Assembly: GCA_946494635.1 (NCBI GenBank)
Contig: CAMMCS010000026.1
Coordinates: 1 to 15,356 of the forward strand
Source: an uncultured Oscillibacter sp.
GTDB taxonomy: Bacteria; Bacillota; Clostridia; Oscillospirales; Oscillospiraceae
Direction of reading: 5' to 3'
Length of the DNA stretch: 15,356 nucleotides
Shown: positions 1 to 6,415 of the stretch, piece after piece
Numbering within the stretch: the stretch's first letter is position 1
Layout: each line of letters opens with the position of its first letter
Position numbers and translations under genes: made by a program
Notes under the pieces: model-generated
Databases searched by the model: none
What the model was told of the DNA's origin: nothing
The model's input: the letters and a program-made list of their open reading frames with translations, nothing else

Positions 1-719
1 TGGGCGACGCGTACAACGCGGTCATCGTCTACACCATCAGCCGGGACGACGGCACAGCCCTTCTGCCGGAGGGCACCACTGGCGACATGCTGCTGGTCCG
101 CGGAAACGGCACGGATCTGAACGTCCTGGGCGGCGCTCATGGCGGCAGCCACTTTGTGGTAGAGGATCCAGCGGCCAGCTCCATCCAGCTGGTGGAGACC
201 ATCAGCGCCGACGTGCCCATCAACGACTGCACCGCCACCGGCGTGTTCGAGGACATCTGCAAGTGGGACGAGGCCACCGGCGAGGCCGTGCCCGTCATCA
301 AGGGCAAGTGGAAGGTCAAGTTCCAGATGGCCTATGAGGACAGCTCCGTCACCCTGGGGAACGGGGAGACCTTCACCCAGGGCGGCATGACCTTCACCAT
401 CGACGGCATCACCCTCTCCCCTGTGGCCTACAAAGTGGACTACACCGTGGACAGCGAGGTGGTCTGGAGCGACAGCGGCAGCGGCCGGCAGAGTGAGGAG
501 GACTCCCGCCAGATGGAGCGGTACTTCGAGAACGTGGAGATCCTGCTGACCCTCACCGACGGCACGGTGGTGGACCTCTCCAACGCCGGCGGCAGCATCG
601 AGCCGGAGGACGGCGTCACCATCTGCTCCAAGGGTGAGATGTTCTCGGAGGTCATCCCCATGGACGAGATGGCCAGCATCTCCGTGGGCGGCGTGGTGTA
701 CCCCATCACCGCAGAGTAA
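1..719 (+). CDS. DUF4179/DUF5643-like extracytoplasmic protein, 3' part
   Basis: The reading frame is open from the left edge (codons in phase with position 3) and ends at a TAA at 717-719, so the gene starts outside the window. About 238 residues are visible. They are acidic and beta-rich, with no membrane segment, and look like an extracytoplasmic immunoglobulin-like domain. A run of the type NGETFTQGGMTFTIDGI followed by a segment with alternating Val/Tyr resembles the C-terminal domain (DUF5643 type) of DUF4179 proteins. In Firmicutes these usually have an N-terminal cytoplasmic region and one transmembrane helix, and are encoded directly behind an ECF sigma gene. The upstream sigma gene and membrane segment cannot be seen here. 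The family assignment rests on remembered sequence style; a generic secreted beta-sandwich protein is the alternative. Confidence 0.6.
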   Translation, partial: GDAYNAVIVYTISRDDGTALLPEGTTGDMLLVRGNGTDLNVLGGAHGGSHFVVEDPAASSIQLVETISADVPINDCTATGVFEDICKWDEATGEAVPVIKGKWKVKFQMAYEDSSVTLGNGETFTQGGMTFTIDGITLSPVAYKVDYTVDSEVVWSDSGSGRQSEEDSRQMERYFENVEILLTLTDGTVVDLSNAGGSIEPEDGVTICSKGEMFSEVIPMDEMASISVGGVVYPITAE

Positions 720-730
720 ACGGTATCGCG

Positions 731-764
731 AGATCCCCCGCCGGGCATGCCCGGCGGGGGATCT
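731..764. terminator. 34-bp perfect palindrome between convergent genes
   Basis: The arm AGATCCCCCGCCGGGC is followed by AT and its exact complement, so the whole 34 bp is self-complementary. It lies between the stop of the plus-strand gene (719) and the stop of the minus-strand operon (774). As RNA it would form a very stable hairpin on either strand. The following plus-strand sequence is only moderately T-rich (GTCGTTTGCTT), and the minus-strand flank has no T-run. It is probably a bidirectional terminator or 3'-end stabiliser, though a textbook U-tract is missing. Confidence 0.65.
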
Positions 765-773
765 GTCGTTTGC

Positions 774-1067
774 TTATTCCGGCACCACATGGGCCGGTTT
801 CACCAAGTCCGCCAGCAGCTCCTTGGCCCGCTCCACATCCTCCGGTTTCACGGAGATGTAGTAGGTCAGCCGGTCGATCCTGCCGTTGGGGCCGAAGTCC
901 CGGTGGTCCAGCTTGGCGCCGCAGCCGCAGGCCGGGGCCTCCGTCTCGTAAAAGCCAGCCTCCATGATCTTGATGCCGGCGTCCTTCAGACGCTGCCGGG
1001 CCTCCTTCCACCGGGGCTTGTCGCCCCAGACCTCATAGGCCTTCTCCCGCTTTCCGAACAGTGCCAT
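774..1067 (-). CDS. small unrecognised protein with Cys-Gly-Cys motif, last gene of operon
   Basis: This encodes 97 residues. It is the last gene of the minus-strand operon, starting 3 bp after the deoD stop with a GGAGG site 8 nt ahead of the ATG. The protein is soluble and charged, with no signal peptide or membrane helix. The N-terminal half has a basic helix (about residues 17-30). A central motif ACGCGAKLDHRDFG (about residues 46-59) holds two cysteines and a His-Arg-Asp that could bind metal. The C-terminal part (SVKPEDVERAKELLADLV) looks like a strand plus helix, as in small alpha/beta or DUF2007-like domains. I do not recognise the family. Its position behind deoD suggests a link to nucleoside or metal handling, but nothing in the sequence proves one. 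Confidence 0.75.
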   Translation of the reverse strand: MALFGKREKAYEVWGDKPRWKEARQRLKDAGIKIMEAGFYETEAPACGCGAKLDHRDFGPNGRIDRLTYYISVKPEDVERAKELLADLVKPAHVVPE

Positions 1068-1070
1068 GGC

Positions 1071-1805
1071 TCAGCCCTCCAGGGACTTCCAGGCGGTCTC
1101 CAGGGCGATCTCCATCATCTCGTGGAAGGAGTCCTGCCGCTCCTGGGCGGAGAGGGACTCTCCCGTGAAGATGTGGTCGGAGATGGTCAGCAGGCTCAGC
1201 GCCCGCTTCCCCAGCCGCTGGGCCGTCCAGTACAGGCCCGCCGTCTCCATCTCCAGGGCCAGGATGCCGAACTTCCGGTACATGGCCCCGGCGTCGGGGT
1301 TGTCGTTGTAGAACTGGTCCGCCGTGAACACCTGGCCCACGTCCGCCCGGACGCCCATGACCTCCGCCGTCTCCACCGCGTCCCGGAGGAGCCGGAAGTC
1401 GGCGGTGGCGCACAGCTGGCCGGGGAACCGGTACTGGTCCGCGAAGTGGGAGTTGGTGGAGGCCCCCAGGGCGATGACCACGTCCCGGACCTTCACATCG
1501 TCCCCGATGCCGCCGGCGGAGCCGATGCGGATGATGGTGTCCACGCCGAAGAACTGGTACAGCTCATAGCTGTAGATGCCCATGGAGGGCACGCCCATGC
1601 CGTGGCCCATGACGGAGATGCGCTTGCCCTTGTAGGTGCCGGTGTAGCCCAGCATGTTCCGGACGGTGTTGAAGCACACCACGTCCTCCAGATAGTGGTC
1701 CGCCACGTACTTGGCCCGCAGGGGGTCGCCGGGCATCAGCACGGCTTTCGCGATCTGGCTCTCTTCCGCCGCGATGGAGGCGGAGGGGGATTCCTTGATG
1801 GCCAT
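1071..1805 (-). CDS. deoD: purine nucleoside phosphorylase, DeoD type
   Basis: This 244-aa protein has the usual length for the hexameric (trimer-of-dimers) DeoD family. It performs reversible phosphorolysis of purine (deoxy)nucleosides to free base and pentose 1-phosphate in the cytoplasm. The visible family motifs are MPGDPLRAK (residues 24-32, phosphate site with Arg30), GHGMG (67-71), RIGSAGG (93-99, Arg93), EMETAGLY (185-192, ribose binding) and TISDH (207-211). Asp210 and Arg223 have the same 13-residue offset as the catalytic Asp204/Arg217 pair of E. coli PNP. The ATG has AAGGAGG 8 nt upstream. The gene follows the DUF4304 gene by 31 bp and precedes the small Cys-Gly-Cys gene by 3 bp. 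With mtnA and a class II aldolase in the same operon, the physiological substrate may be 5'-deoxyadenosine or methylthioadenosine; that is inference, since DeoD proteins mainly use ordinary purine nucleosides. Confidence 0.95.
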   Translation of the reverse strand: MAIKESPSASIAAEESQIAKAVLMPGDPLRAKYVADHYLEDVVCFNTVRNMLGYTGTYKGKRISVMGHGMGVPSMGIYSYELYQFFGVDTIIRIGSAGGIGDDVKVRDVVIALGASTNSHFADQYRFPGQLCATADFRLLRDAVETAEVMGVRADVGQVFTADQFYNDNPDAGAMYRKFGILALEMETAGLYWTAQRLGKRALSLLTISDHIFTGESLSAQERQDSFHEMMEIALETAWKSLEG

Positions 1806-1836
1806 TTATGATTCCTCCTTGTAAAATTGTTTGATC

Positions 1837-2931
1837 TCAGGTCTCACGGTTCAGGCTTTCCGCTCTTTTCTGATCCAGAAAGGCCAGTGCCTGCCGCAGG
1901 TCTTTCAGCAGCCCGTCCGCCACATCCTGGGTGCGGACCCCGGGGTACAGCTCGTACCACCAGTCCTGGCCGTGGGTGATCCGGCCGATCCGCTCTGCGC
2001 TGACGCCGTCCACTGGGGCGATCATCTGACGGAGATCCGCAGGCGGCGGCACTGTTCTGCCCGCAGGCAGAAACCCCCACTGAAGATCCACCGTAAAGCG
2101 GGTCTCATGGGTAGGGTCCAGGCAGAAGCGGCTCTTCGTGAATTGAAAGCACTCCATCCAGCCAGTTTCCTTTGTGATCCGGAAAAAGGCGTTTCTCCGG
2201 CGGCGGTACCCCAGCGGGGACAGCAGATCCCACACCGCCGACAGGACCGTGTCATATTCCGCCCGGTAGTCATAGGCCAGATACGCAGGGTCCCGGACCA
2301 GCTCCAGCCTCTCGAAGGGGCGCCGCAGACGCCCCTCCATCGCCGCCCGCAGCACGGATGACGGGGCCAGCTCCGTCACCCTCGGAAGCCCGCAGGCGGC
2401 GGCAAACCGGGCCTGGGCCGCCGCCCTGTCGGGGCCGGCCAGTTCCTCCGTCCGGGGGACCGGGCGCTGGTATTTCCGGGGCATCCCGTCAAAAAACCGC
2501 TCCAGATGCTCCGCCTGGACATCTCCGTCCTGTCCGATCCGCACCTGCGCCCGCTCTCCCGTCTGTGGGCGGAGCAGGCGGTAGATGGCCGTCCCGCCGT
2601 CCCCTGCCGTACAGAGCACGATGTCCCGGCCAAAGTCCCCGGCAAACGCCGCCAATTCCTGCCACAGCGCCTCCGGCTCCCCGCCGCTCAGCTCCGTGCT
2701 CCAGAAGATCATCCAGAGGCTTGGCGTCTCCCGATCGAACCAGGTGACTGTCCAGGCCTCTGTGGGCTTTTCGGCCCAGATGCGGATGCCGAAAACGGGG
2801 GCAGACTCCACCCGCCCGTAATGCCAGCTGCCAACCAGGCCGAATCGCTCCATGGCTTTTTCCGTCAGGCGGCCATCTACAGCGGAAAGGTGTCTCTGGT
2901 TCGCCACCGCCAGATACTGTGCCCGCTCCAT
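1837..2931 (-). CDS. DUF4304 domain-containing protein of unknown function
   Basis: This 364-aa protein has no signal peptide or membrane helix, so it is probably cytoplasmic. The C-terminal part (about residues 220-350) matches the pattern of DUF4304. It starts with YDTVLSAVWDLLSPLGYRRR, continues with RNAFFRIT and a run of aromatic beta-strands (WMECFQFTKSRF, FTVDLQWGF), and ends in a short helix. DUF4304 is found alone or as a C-terminal module in Firmicutes and has no established activity. The N-terminal 210 residues are rich in Trp (WTVTWFDRE, LWMIFWS) and form an apparent second domain that I do not recognise. The gene starts 3 bp after mtnA, with GAGGT overlapping the end of mtnA, which implies translational coupling. 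It is an unexpected member of a nucleoside-salvage operon. Confidence 0.8.
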   Translation of the reverse strand: MERAQYLAVANQRHLSAVDGRLTEKAMERFGLVGSWHYGRVESAPVFGIRIWAEKPTEAWTVTWFDRETPSLWMIFWSTELSGGEPEALWQELAAFAGDFGRDIVLCTAGDGGTAIYRLLRPQTGERAQVRIGQDGDVQAEHLERFFDGMPRKYQRPVPRTEELAGPDRAAAQARFAAACGLPRVTELAPSSVLRAAMEGRLRRPFERLELVRDPAYLAYDYRAEYDTVLSAVWDLLSPLGYRRRRNAFFRITKETGWMECFQFTKSRFCLDPTHETRFTVDLQWGFLPAGRTVPPPADLRQMIAPVDGVSAERIGRITHGQDWWYELYPGVRTQDVADGLLKDLRQALAFLDQKRAESLNRET

Positions 2932-2934
2932 GGC

Positions 2935-4005
2935 TCACACCTCAAACAGCGCCGCCAGGCTCTCGGTGTACGGGGCCCGGCAGATGCCCTTCTCCGTGAC
3001 GATGCCGGCGATCAGGTCGTGGTCCGTCACGTCGAAGGCGGGGTTGTAGCACTTCACCTCAGGCAGGGCCATGGGCTTTTCGTACCACAGCGTCTTGATC
3101 TCCTCTGGATCCCGCAGCTCGATGGGGATGTGATCCCCGTCAGGGCAGCTCATGTCGATGGTGGAGGTGGGCCCCAGCACATAAACGGGGATGCCGTAGT
3201 GCTTGGCCAGGATGGCCACGCCGGAGGTGCCGATCTTGTTGGCGGTGTCGCCGTTGGCGGCCACCCGGTCGCAGCCCACGAAGCAGGCCTGGACCCAGCC
3301 GTTCTTCATGACGATGGAGGCCATGTTGTCGCAGATCAGCGTCACGTCCACCCCGGCCCGCTGGAGCTCGTAGCTGGTGAGCCGGGTGCCCTGGAGCAGG
3401 GGCCGGGTCTCATCGGCGAACACCCGGATGTGCATGCCCCGCTCCGCTGCCAGCAGGAAGGGCCCCTGGGCCGTGCCGTACCGGGAGGTGGCAAGGGGCC
3501 CGGCGTTGCAGTGGGTCAGCACGCCGTCCCCCTCCTTCAGCAGGCTCAGGCCGTACTCGGAGATGGCCCTGCACTTGGCGATGTCGTCTTCGTGGATCTC
3601 CACGGCCTTGCGGTACAGGGCGTCCAGCAGCGCCTCCCGGGGCTCCTGGAGATGGGCCCGGGCCACGGTCATCATCTCCCGGATGGCCCAGCTGAGGTTC
3701 ACCGCCGTGGGGCGGGAGGCGCTGAGGGTCTCCCCGGCCTCTGTCAGCTTCCGGAGGAACGTCTGCCGGTCCTCTGTCCAGGCGTCCCGGGCCAGCACAT
3801 ACATGCAGTATCCGGCGCAGATGCCGATGGCGGGCGCCCCCCGCACCCGCAGGGCCCGGATGGCCTCCACCATCTCGTCCAGGGTGGTCAGGCGGATCTC
3901 CTTCTCCTCGATGGGCAGCAGGGTCTGGTCGATGATGTAAAGGGCCTCCGCCGCCTTGTCATAGCGGATGTTCTGGGCGTGGGTCACAGCCTTGATGTCT
4001 GGCAT
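2935..4005 (-). CDS. mtnA: S-methyl-5-thioribose-1-phosphate isomerase (MtnA / 5-deoxyribose-1-phosphate isomerase)
   Basis: This 356-aa cytoplasmic aldose-ketose isomerase converts 5-methylthioribose 1-phosphate (or 5-deoxyribose 1-phosphate) to the ribulose 1-phosphate. The motifs are clear: ALRVRGAPAIG (residues 51-61), THCNAGPLAT (164-173) with candidate catalytic Cys166, ADETRPLLQGTRLT (197-210), and GCDRVAANGDTANKIGT (244-260) with candidate catalytic Asp246. These equal Cys160 and Asp240 of the B. subtilis enzyme. I chose the ATG at 4005, 7 nt behind GGAAGGAG; an in-frame GTG lies one codon upstream (4008) but is only 4 nt from that site. No mtnK kinase gene is nearby, which fits a route in which a phosphorylase directly supplies the sugar 1-phosphate. 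The eIF2B-alpha-like ribose-1,5-bisphosphate isomerase is a distant alternative, but length and motifs favour MtnA. Confidence 0.93.
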   Translation of the reverse strand: MPDIKAVTHAQNIRYDKAAEALYIIDQTLLPIEEKEIRLTTLDEMVEAIRALRVRGAPAIGICAGYCMYVLARDAWTEDRQTFLRKLTEAGETLSASRPTAVNLSWAIREMMTVARAHLQEPREALLDALYRKAVEIHEDDIAKCRAISEYGLSLLKEGDGVLTHCNAGPLATSRYGTAQGPFLLAAERGMHIRVFADETRPLLQGTRLTSYELQRAGVDVTLICDNMASIVMKNGWVQACFVGCDRVAANGDTANKIGTSGVAILAKHYGIPVYVLGPTSTIDMSCPDGDHIPIELRDPEEIKTLWYEKPMALPEVKCYNPAFDVTDHDLIAGIVTEKGICRAPYTESLAALFEV

Positions 4006-4045
4006 CACACTTCTCCTTCCCGCCGGCTCTGCCGGCGCCGTTTTT

Positions 4046-4705
4046 TCAGCGGAGCTTTTCCCGCAGCATCCTGTACATGCCCCGCAGGCCCTGGAGGCGG
4101 CTGACCTCCTGCTCTGTCAGGGGCACGGCGCCTCCCATCCGCTCCGCGCAGAACACGATTTTCGCCGTGTGCTCCACGGTCTCCAGCCGGTCAAAGGCCT
4201 CCCACAGGTCGCCGCCCCAGGCCAGGGCGCCGTGGTTTGCCAGCAGCAGGGCATTGTGATCCGGCAGATAGGGCGCCACGCTGTCGGGCACCTCGTCGGT
4301 GGAGAGCATGGCGAAGGAGGGCGTGCAGGGCACCTGGCCCAGCCCCGCCGCCAGCTCGGCCAGATATGGTGTCTCCAGCCCCCGCCGGCAGACGGCAAAG
4401 GCAGTGGACACCGGCGGGTGGGCGTGGACCACCGCCCCCGCATCCGGCCGCCCCCGGTAGACCGCCAGGTGCATCTTCCCCTCGGAGGACGGATGCCGGT
4501 CCCCCTCGATCACCTGTCCCTCCAGGTCCGTCACCAGCAGTATGTCCGGCGTCATCCGGCCCTTGCTGACGCCGGAGGGGGTCATCAGCAGCCGGTCCGG
4601 CGCCACCTTCACAGAGATATTCCCGTCATTGGCGGCCGCGTACCCCCGGTCGTACAGGAGCTTTCCCACCTGGCAGATCTGCTCCCGCTCTTCCTGATAT
4701 GTCAT
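4046..4705 (-). CDS. class II aldolase (FucA-like), candidate 5-deoxyribulose-1-phosphate aldolase
   Basis: This 219-aa protein is close in length to E. coli L-fuculose-1-phosphate aldolase (215). It belongs to the zinc-dependent class II aldolase/adducin family. The expected zinc site is His94 and His96 (VVHAHPP) plus His158 (LANHGA), and Glu75 in HPSSEGKMHLAVY is in the position of the catalytic Glu73 of FucA. NDGNIS (26-31) and TPSGVSKG (42-49) form the phosphate-binding part. The SSE-x3-H motif fits an aldolase better than the MtnB dehydratase. In this operon the likely reaction is cleavage of 5-deoxyribulose or methylthioribulose 1-phosphate to DHAP plus acetaldehyde or (methylthio)acetaldehyde, as for Ald2/DrdA. 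Its ATG overlaps the stop of the upstream phosphodiesterase gene (ATGA). Fuculose or rhamnulose phosphate aldolase is the main alternative. Confidence 0.9.
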   Translation of the reverse strand: MTYQEEREQICQVGKLLYDRGYAAANDGNISVKVAPDRLLMTPSGVSKGRMTPDILLVTDLEGQVIEGDRHPSSEGKMHLAVYRGRPDAGAVVHAHPPVSTAFAVCRRGLETPYLAELAAGLGQVPCTPSFAMLSTDEVPDSVAPYLPDHNALLLANHGALAWGGDLWEAFDRLETVEHTAKIVFCAERMGGAVPLTEQEVSRLQGLRGMYRMLREKLR

Positions 4706-5541
4706 GATGGCTGTGCCTCCTCTGATGAGATCTCCTCAAAAATGGGCAGGGCCCCCTCCCGCTCCGCCTGGGCCGTCTCCTCCGGCCCCCGGAGCGTCCA
4801 CAGGGCCAGCCGCGCCCCGAACCGGCGGCACAGCCCCACCGCCGCGCGCCTGCGGTCCTGAAAGCGGTAGGCGATGAAATCCGGCCGGCTGAACACATTA
4901 TAAAACAGGTTGGTCAGGGCCAGGCGGTTCCAGGCGTTCTGCCTGCCCGGATCCCGGTGGAAGTCCTTGGACAGCTGGCCCCGCAGGACATCCGGCCGGG
5001 AGATCCGCAGCCACAGCAGCGGCCGGGGGTCAAAGCTCTCCACACAGGCGGCCACCGCAAACCGGTCCAGGCAGTCCGTCACCGCCCGGGCCAGCGCCGC
5101 GGCGTTGTGCCGGTCAGTCTTCAGCTCCACGATCAGCGGGGCCTTTCCCGCGAAGAGGGGCAGTACCTCCTCCAGGAAGGGAATGGGCTCCTCCGTGCCC
5201 GCCAGGCGGAGGGCGGAGAGCTCCTCCGCCGTCTGTTCCTCCACCAGCCCCGGCACGCCGCACATCCGCGTAAGGTCCGCGTCGTGGATCACCGCCAGCC
5301 GGCCGTCCCGGGTCAGGTGGACGTCCAGCTCCGCGCCGTATCCGGCCTCCGCCGCCCGGCGGAAGGCGGCCATGGAATTTTCCGGCGCGCCGGGGCCGTG
5401 GAGTCCCCGGTGGGCGTAGCGCGCGCCCTCAATGTTCTCCCAGCCGGGGCCGTCTCTCCTGCCGTGGAGCACCGCCCAGGGCAGCAGCGCCGCAGCGCCG
5501 GCGACGGCCGCAGCGGCCAAAATGCGTCGTTTCACACCCAT
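4702..5541 (-). CDS. glycerophosphodiester phosphodiesterase, membrane-anchored
   Basis: This 279-aa enzyme of the GDPD family (TIM barrel) hydrolyses glycerophosphodiesters to glycerol 3-phosphate and an alcohol. Visible motifs are AHRG (residues 43-46), PENS (53-56), ELDVHLTRDG (71-80, metal ligands Glu71 and Asp73), VIHD (84-87, catalytic His86) and VELK (138-141). A hydrophobic, Ala-rich segment at residues 8-25 after MGVKRR suggests an N-terminal membrane anchor or uncleaved signal, with the catalytic domain outside. There is no lipobox cysteine. I chose the ATG at 5541 because GGAGGAGGT lies just ahead; the frame stays open further upstream but that part crosses the promoter. It is the first gene of the operon and overlaps the aldolase by 4 bp. 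Glycerol 3-phosphate and the DHAP from the aldolase enter the same triose pool. Confidence 0.93.
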   Translation of the reverse strand: MGVKRRILAAAAVAGAAALLPWAVLHGRRDGPGWENIEGARYAHRGLHGPGAPENSMAAFRRAAEAGYGAELDVHLTRDGRLAVIHDADLTRMCGVPGLVEEQTAEELSALRLAGTEEPIPFLEEVLPLFAGKAPLIVELKTDRHNAAALARAVTDCLDRFAVAACVESFDPRPLLWLRISRPDVLRGQLSKDFHRDPGRQNAWNRLALTNLFYNVFSRPDFIAYRFQDRRRAAVGLCRRFGARLALWTLRGPEETAQAEREGALPIFEEISSEEAQPS

Positions 5542-5605
5542 AGTGACCTCCTCCCCGGCGGCCCCGGAAGGGCGCGCCGTCCCGCAGCTTTCTCTCAATA
5601 AGGCT

Positions 5606-5634
5606 AGAATACCACAAAGCCCCTCCCCTTGCAA
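5606..5634 (-). promoter_or_regulatory. sigma-A type promoter of the six-gene operon
   Basis: On the minus strand a -35 TTGCAA (5634-5629) and a -10 TATTCT (5611-5606) are separated by exactly 17 nt. The start would lie near 5600, about 60 nt before the phosphodiesterase ATG. No other gene boundary between 5541 and 774 leaves room for a clear promoter (gaps of 3-40 bp or overlaps), so this is the probable promoter for the whole operon. Confidence 0.6.
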
Positions 5635-5725
5635 GCGGCGGGGCGCGCCGTCCCTGTTCAAGATCAGGAATGACGGTCCAAACGCCGTCGGTTTGACGAA
5701 ACCGGGAAAATCCCCGCCGCCGGCC

Positions 5726-5754
5726 TTGCAAAGGGCAGGCCGGTATTGTATGAT
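5726..5754 (+). promoter_or_regulatory. sigma-A type promoter of the AT-rich orphan gene
   Basis: TTGCAA (5726-5731), 17 nt, then TATGAT (5749-5754), a near-consensus promoter. It is divergent from the operon promoter about 90 bp away. A possible TTG start at 5746 overlaps the -10 box and so cannot be the translation start of a message made here. This decides for a start downstream. Confidence 0.6.
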
Positions 5755-5808
5755 AAGAAAAACGACAAACATTCGGCGCCGCTGAAGGCGCGGCAGGGGG
5801 CTTGTGTT

Positions 5809-6360
5809 GTGGGATTTAATATTCAAAAAGGCTTGGCAAAAAACAGAGAAAGAGGGAAACATTTTACTCCTTGCGATTTGAATGAGGCCAATGTCCAGGC
5901 CATCTTCAATCGGTGCCTATACACGCTGGAGAGCAAAAACCGCACAGAAGCATGTCCCTTTTATCAGCGGCTTGGATATTCGGAAGAAGAAGCAAATGTC
6001 ATTTATTTTGATCGGGACACCCTGTTAAAAAACAAAAAAGTAATTCTATATCTTTTTGGACAGGTATCTGCTGTTCATACAGGAAAAGCAAAAAACGAGG
6101 CCCAGACCATTGCAGACTTCATGGTGGCCTATTCCGGAAACAACTGGACAAATAATAGAGGCCGCTTATTAGAACTGCTTTATTTGGGCGCAAACAGGGA
6201 AACTGCAATTCTTTATCCATTCAACAAAGAAAAAGGTGACATTACCCGAATTACCCCAGAGGTCACCCCCACCCTCTCCCCGAAGGACCCGGCGTTTCCA
6301 GCGTGGTGGGAGGCCCACAAGGGCGGAGTGGGAAGCCCAATCAATAGAGTGAAGCGTTGA
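5809..6360 (+). CDS. AT-rich orphan protein of unknown function
   Basis: This gene gives 183 residues if translation starts at GTG 5809, which has AGGGGG about 8 nt ahead and lies roughly 50 nt behind the promoter. There is no in-frame ATG until deep in the gene (about 120 codons from the first possible start). The protein is soluble, without signal or membrane helices, and mixed alpha/beta by appearance. Notable parts are a charged N-terminus (GLAKNRERGKHF), the motif CPFYQRLGYSEEEANVIYFD, and a Trp/Asn-rich stretch NNWTNNRGRLLELLYLGAN. The core (about 5810-6250) is clearly more AT-rich than its neighbours and uses A/T-ending codons, whereas the last 35 codons return to host-like GC. This suggests acquisition by transfer, perhaps with fusion to resident DNA at the 3' end. 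I do not recognise the family; a decayed mobile-element or defence gene is possible but not shown. Confidence 0.6.
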   Translation: MGFNIQKGLAKNRERGKHFTPCDLNEANVQAIFNRCLYTLESKNRTEACPFYQRLGYSEEEANVIYFDRDTLLKNKKVILYLFGQVSAVHTGKAKNEAQTIADFMVAYSGNNWTNNRGRLLELLYLGANRETAILYPFNKEKGDITRITPEVTPTLSPKDPAFPAWWEAHKGGVGSPINRVKR

Positions 6361-6415
6361 GAGTGGAGAGTGAAGAGATCGCTGGCATCTCCACTCTCTG
6401 CTTTTTGCTCTTTTT
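6359..6415 (+). terminator. hairpin with T-rich tail after the orphan gene
   Basis: GAGAGTGGAGA (6359-6369) pairs perfectly with TCTCCACTCTC (6388-6398) around an 18-nt loop, and TGCTTTTTGCTCTTTTT follows (6399-6415). The stem begins inside the stop codon of the orphan gene. The loop is longer than usual, but stem plus T-rich tail is a good intrinsic terminator. Confidence 0.7.

Larger units (their letters stand above)
5542..5808. other. divergent intergenic region with two opposed promoters
   Basis: This spacer holds the two opposed promoters described above. Both use TTGCAA as -35, each lying next to a GC-rich run related by inversion: TTGCAAGCGGCGGGG at 5629-5643 and CCCCGCCGCCGGCCTTGCAA at 5712-5731. 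The stretch between (5644-5711) shows no gene or clear operator. Confidence 0.4.

Noticed and set aside
747..1811. 354-codon open frame on the plus strand opposite deoD
   Set aside because: Exact antisense of deoD and its neighbour; a GC-rich third-position shadow rich in Gly/His/Val/Leu with no ribosome site or recognisable domain.
4021..4046. GC hairpin followed by TTTTTT on the plus strand between aldolase and mtnA
   Set aside because: The T-run is on the strand opposite to transcription, and the operon genes continue on the minus strand, so it cannot end the operon. At most it blocks antisense transcripts or shapes the mRNA between the two genes.
2506..4104. 532-codon plus-strand open frame opposite mtnA and the DUF4304 gene
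   Set aside because: Antisense to clearly identified mtnA. Composition (His, Gly, Leu, Gln) is typical of a GC-codon shadow; no start signal.
5746..5808. Longer N-terminus of the orphan protein starting with TTG at 5746
   Set aside because: This TTG overlaps the -10 box (5749-5754) of the best promoter, so it would not be in the transcript; no ribosome site.
5542..5862. N-terminal extension of the phosphodiesterase to 5862
   Set aside because: It runs through the promoter and into the divergent promoter region. The ATG at 5541 has an excellent ribosome site and starts a normal membrane anchor.
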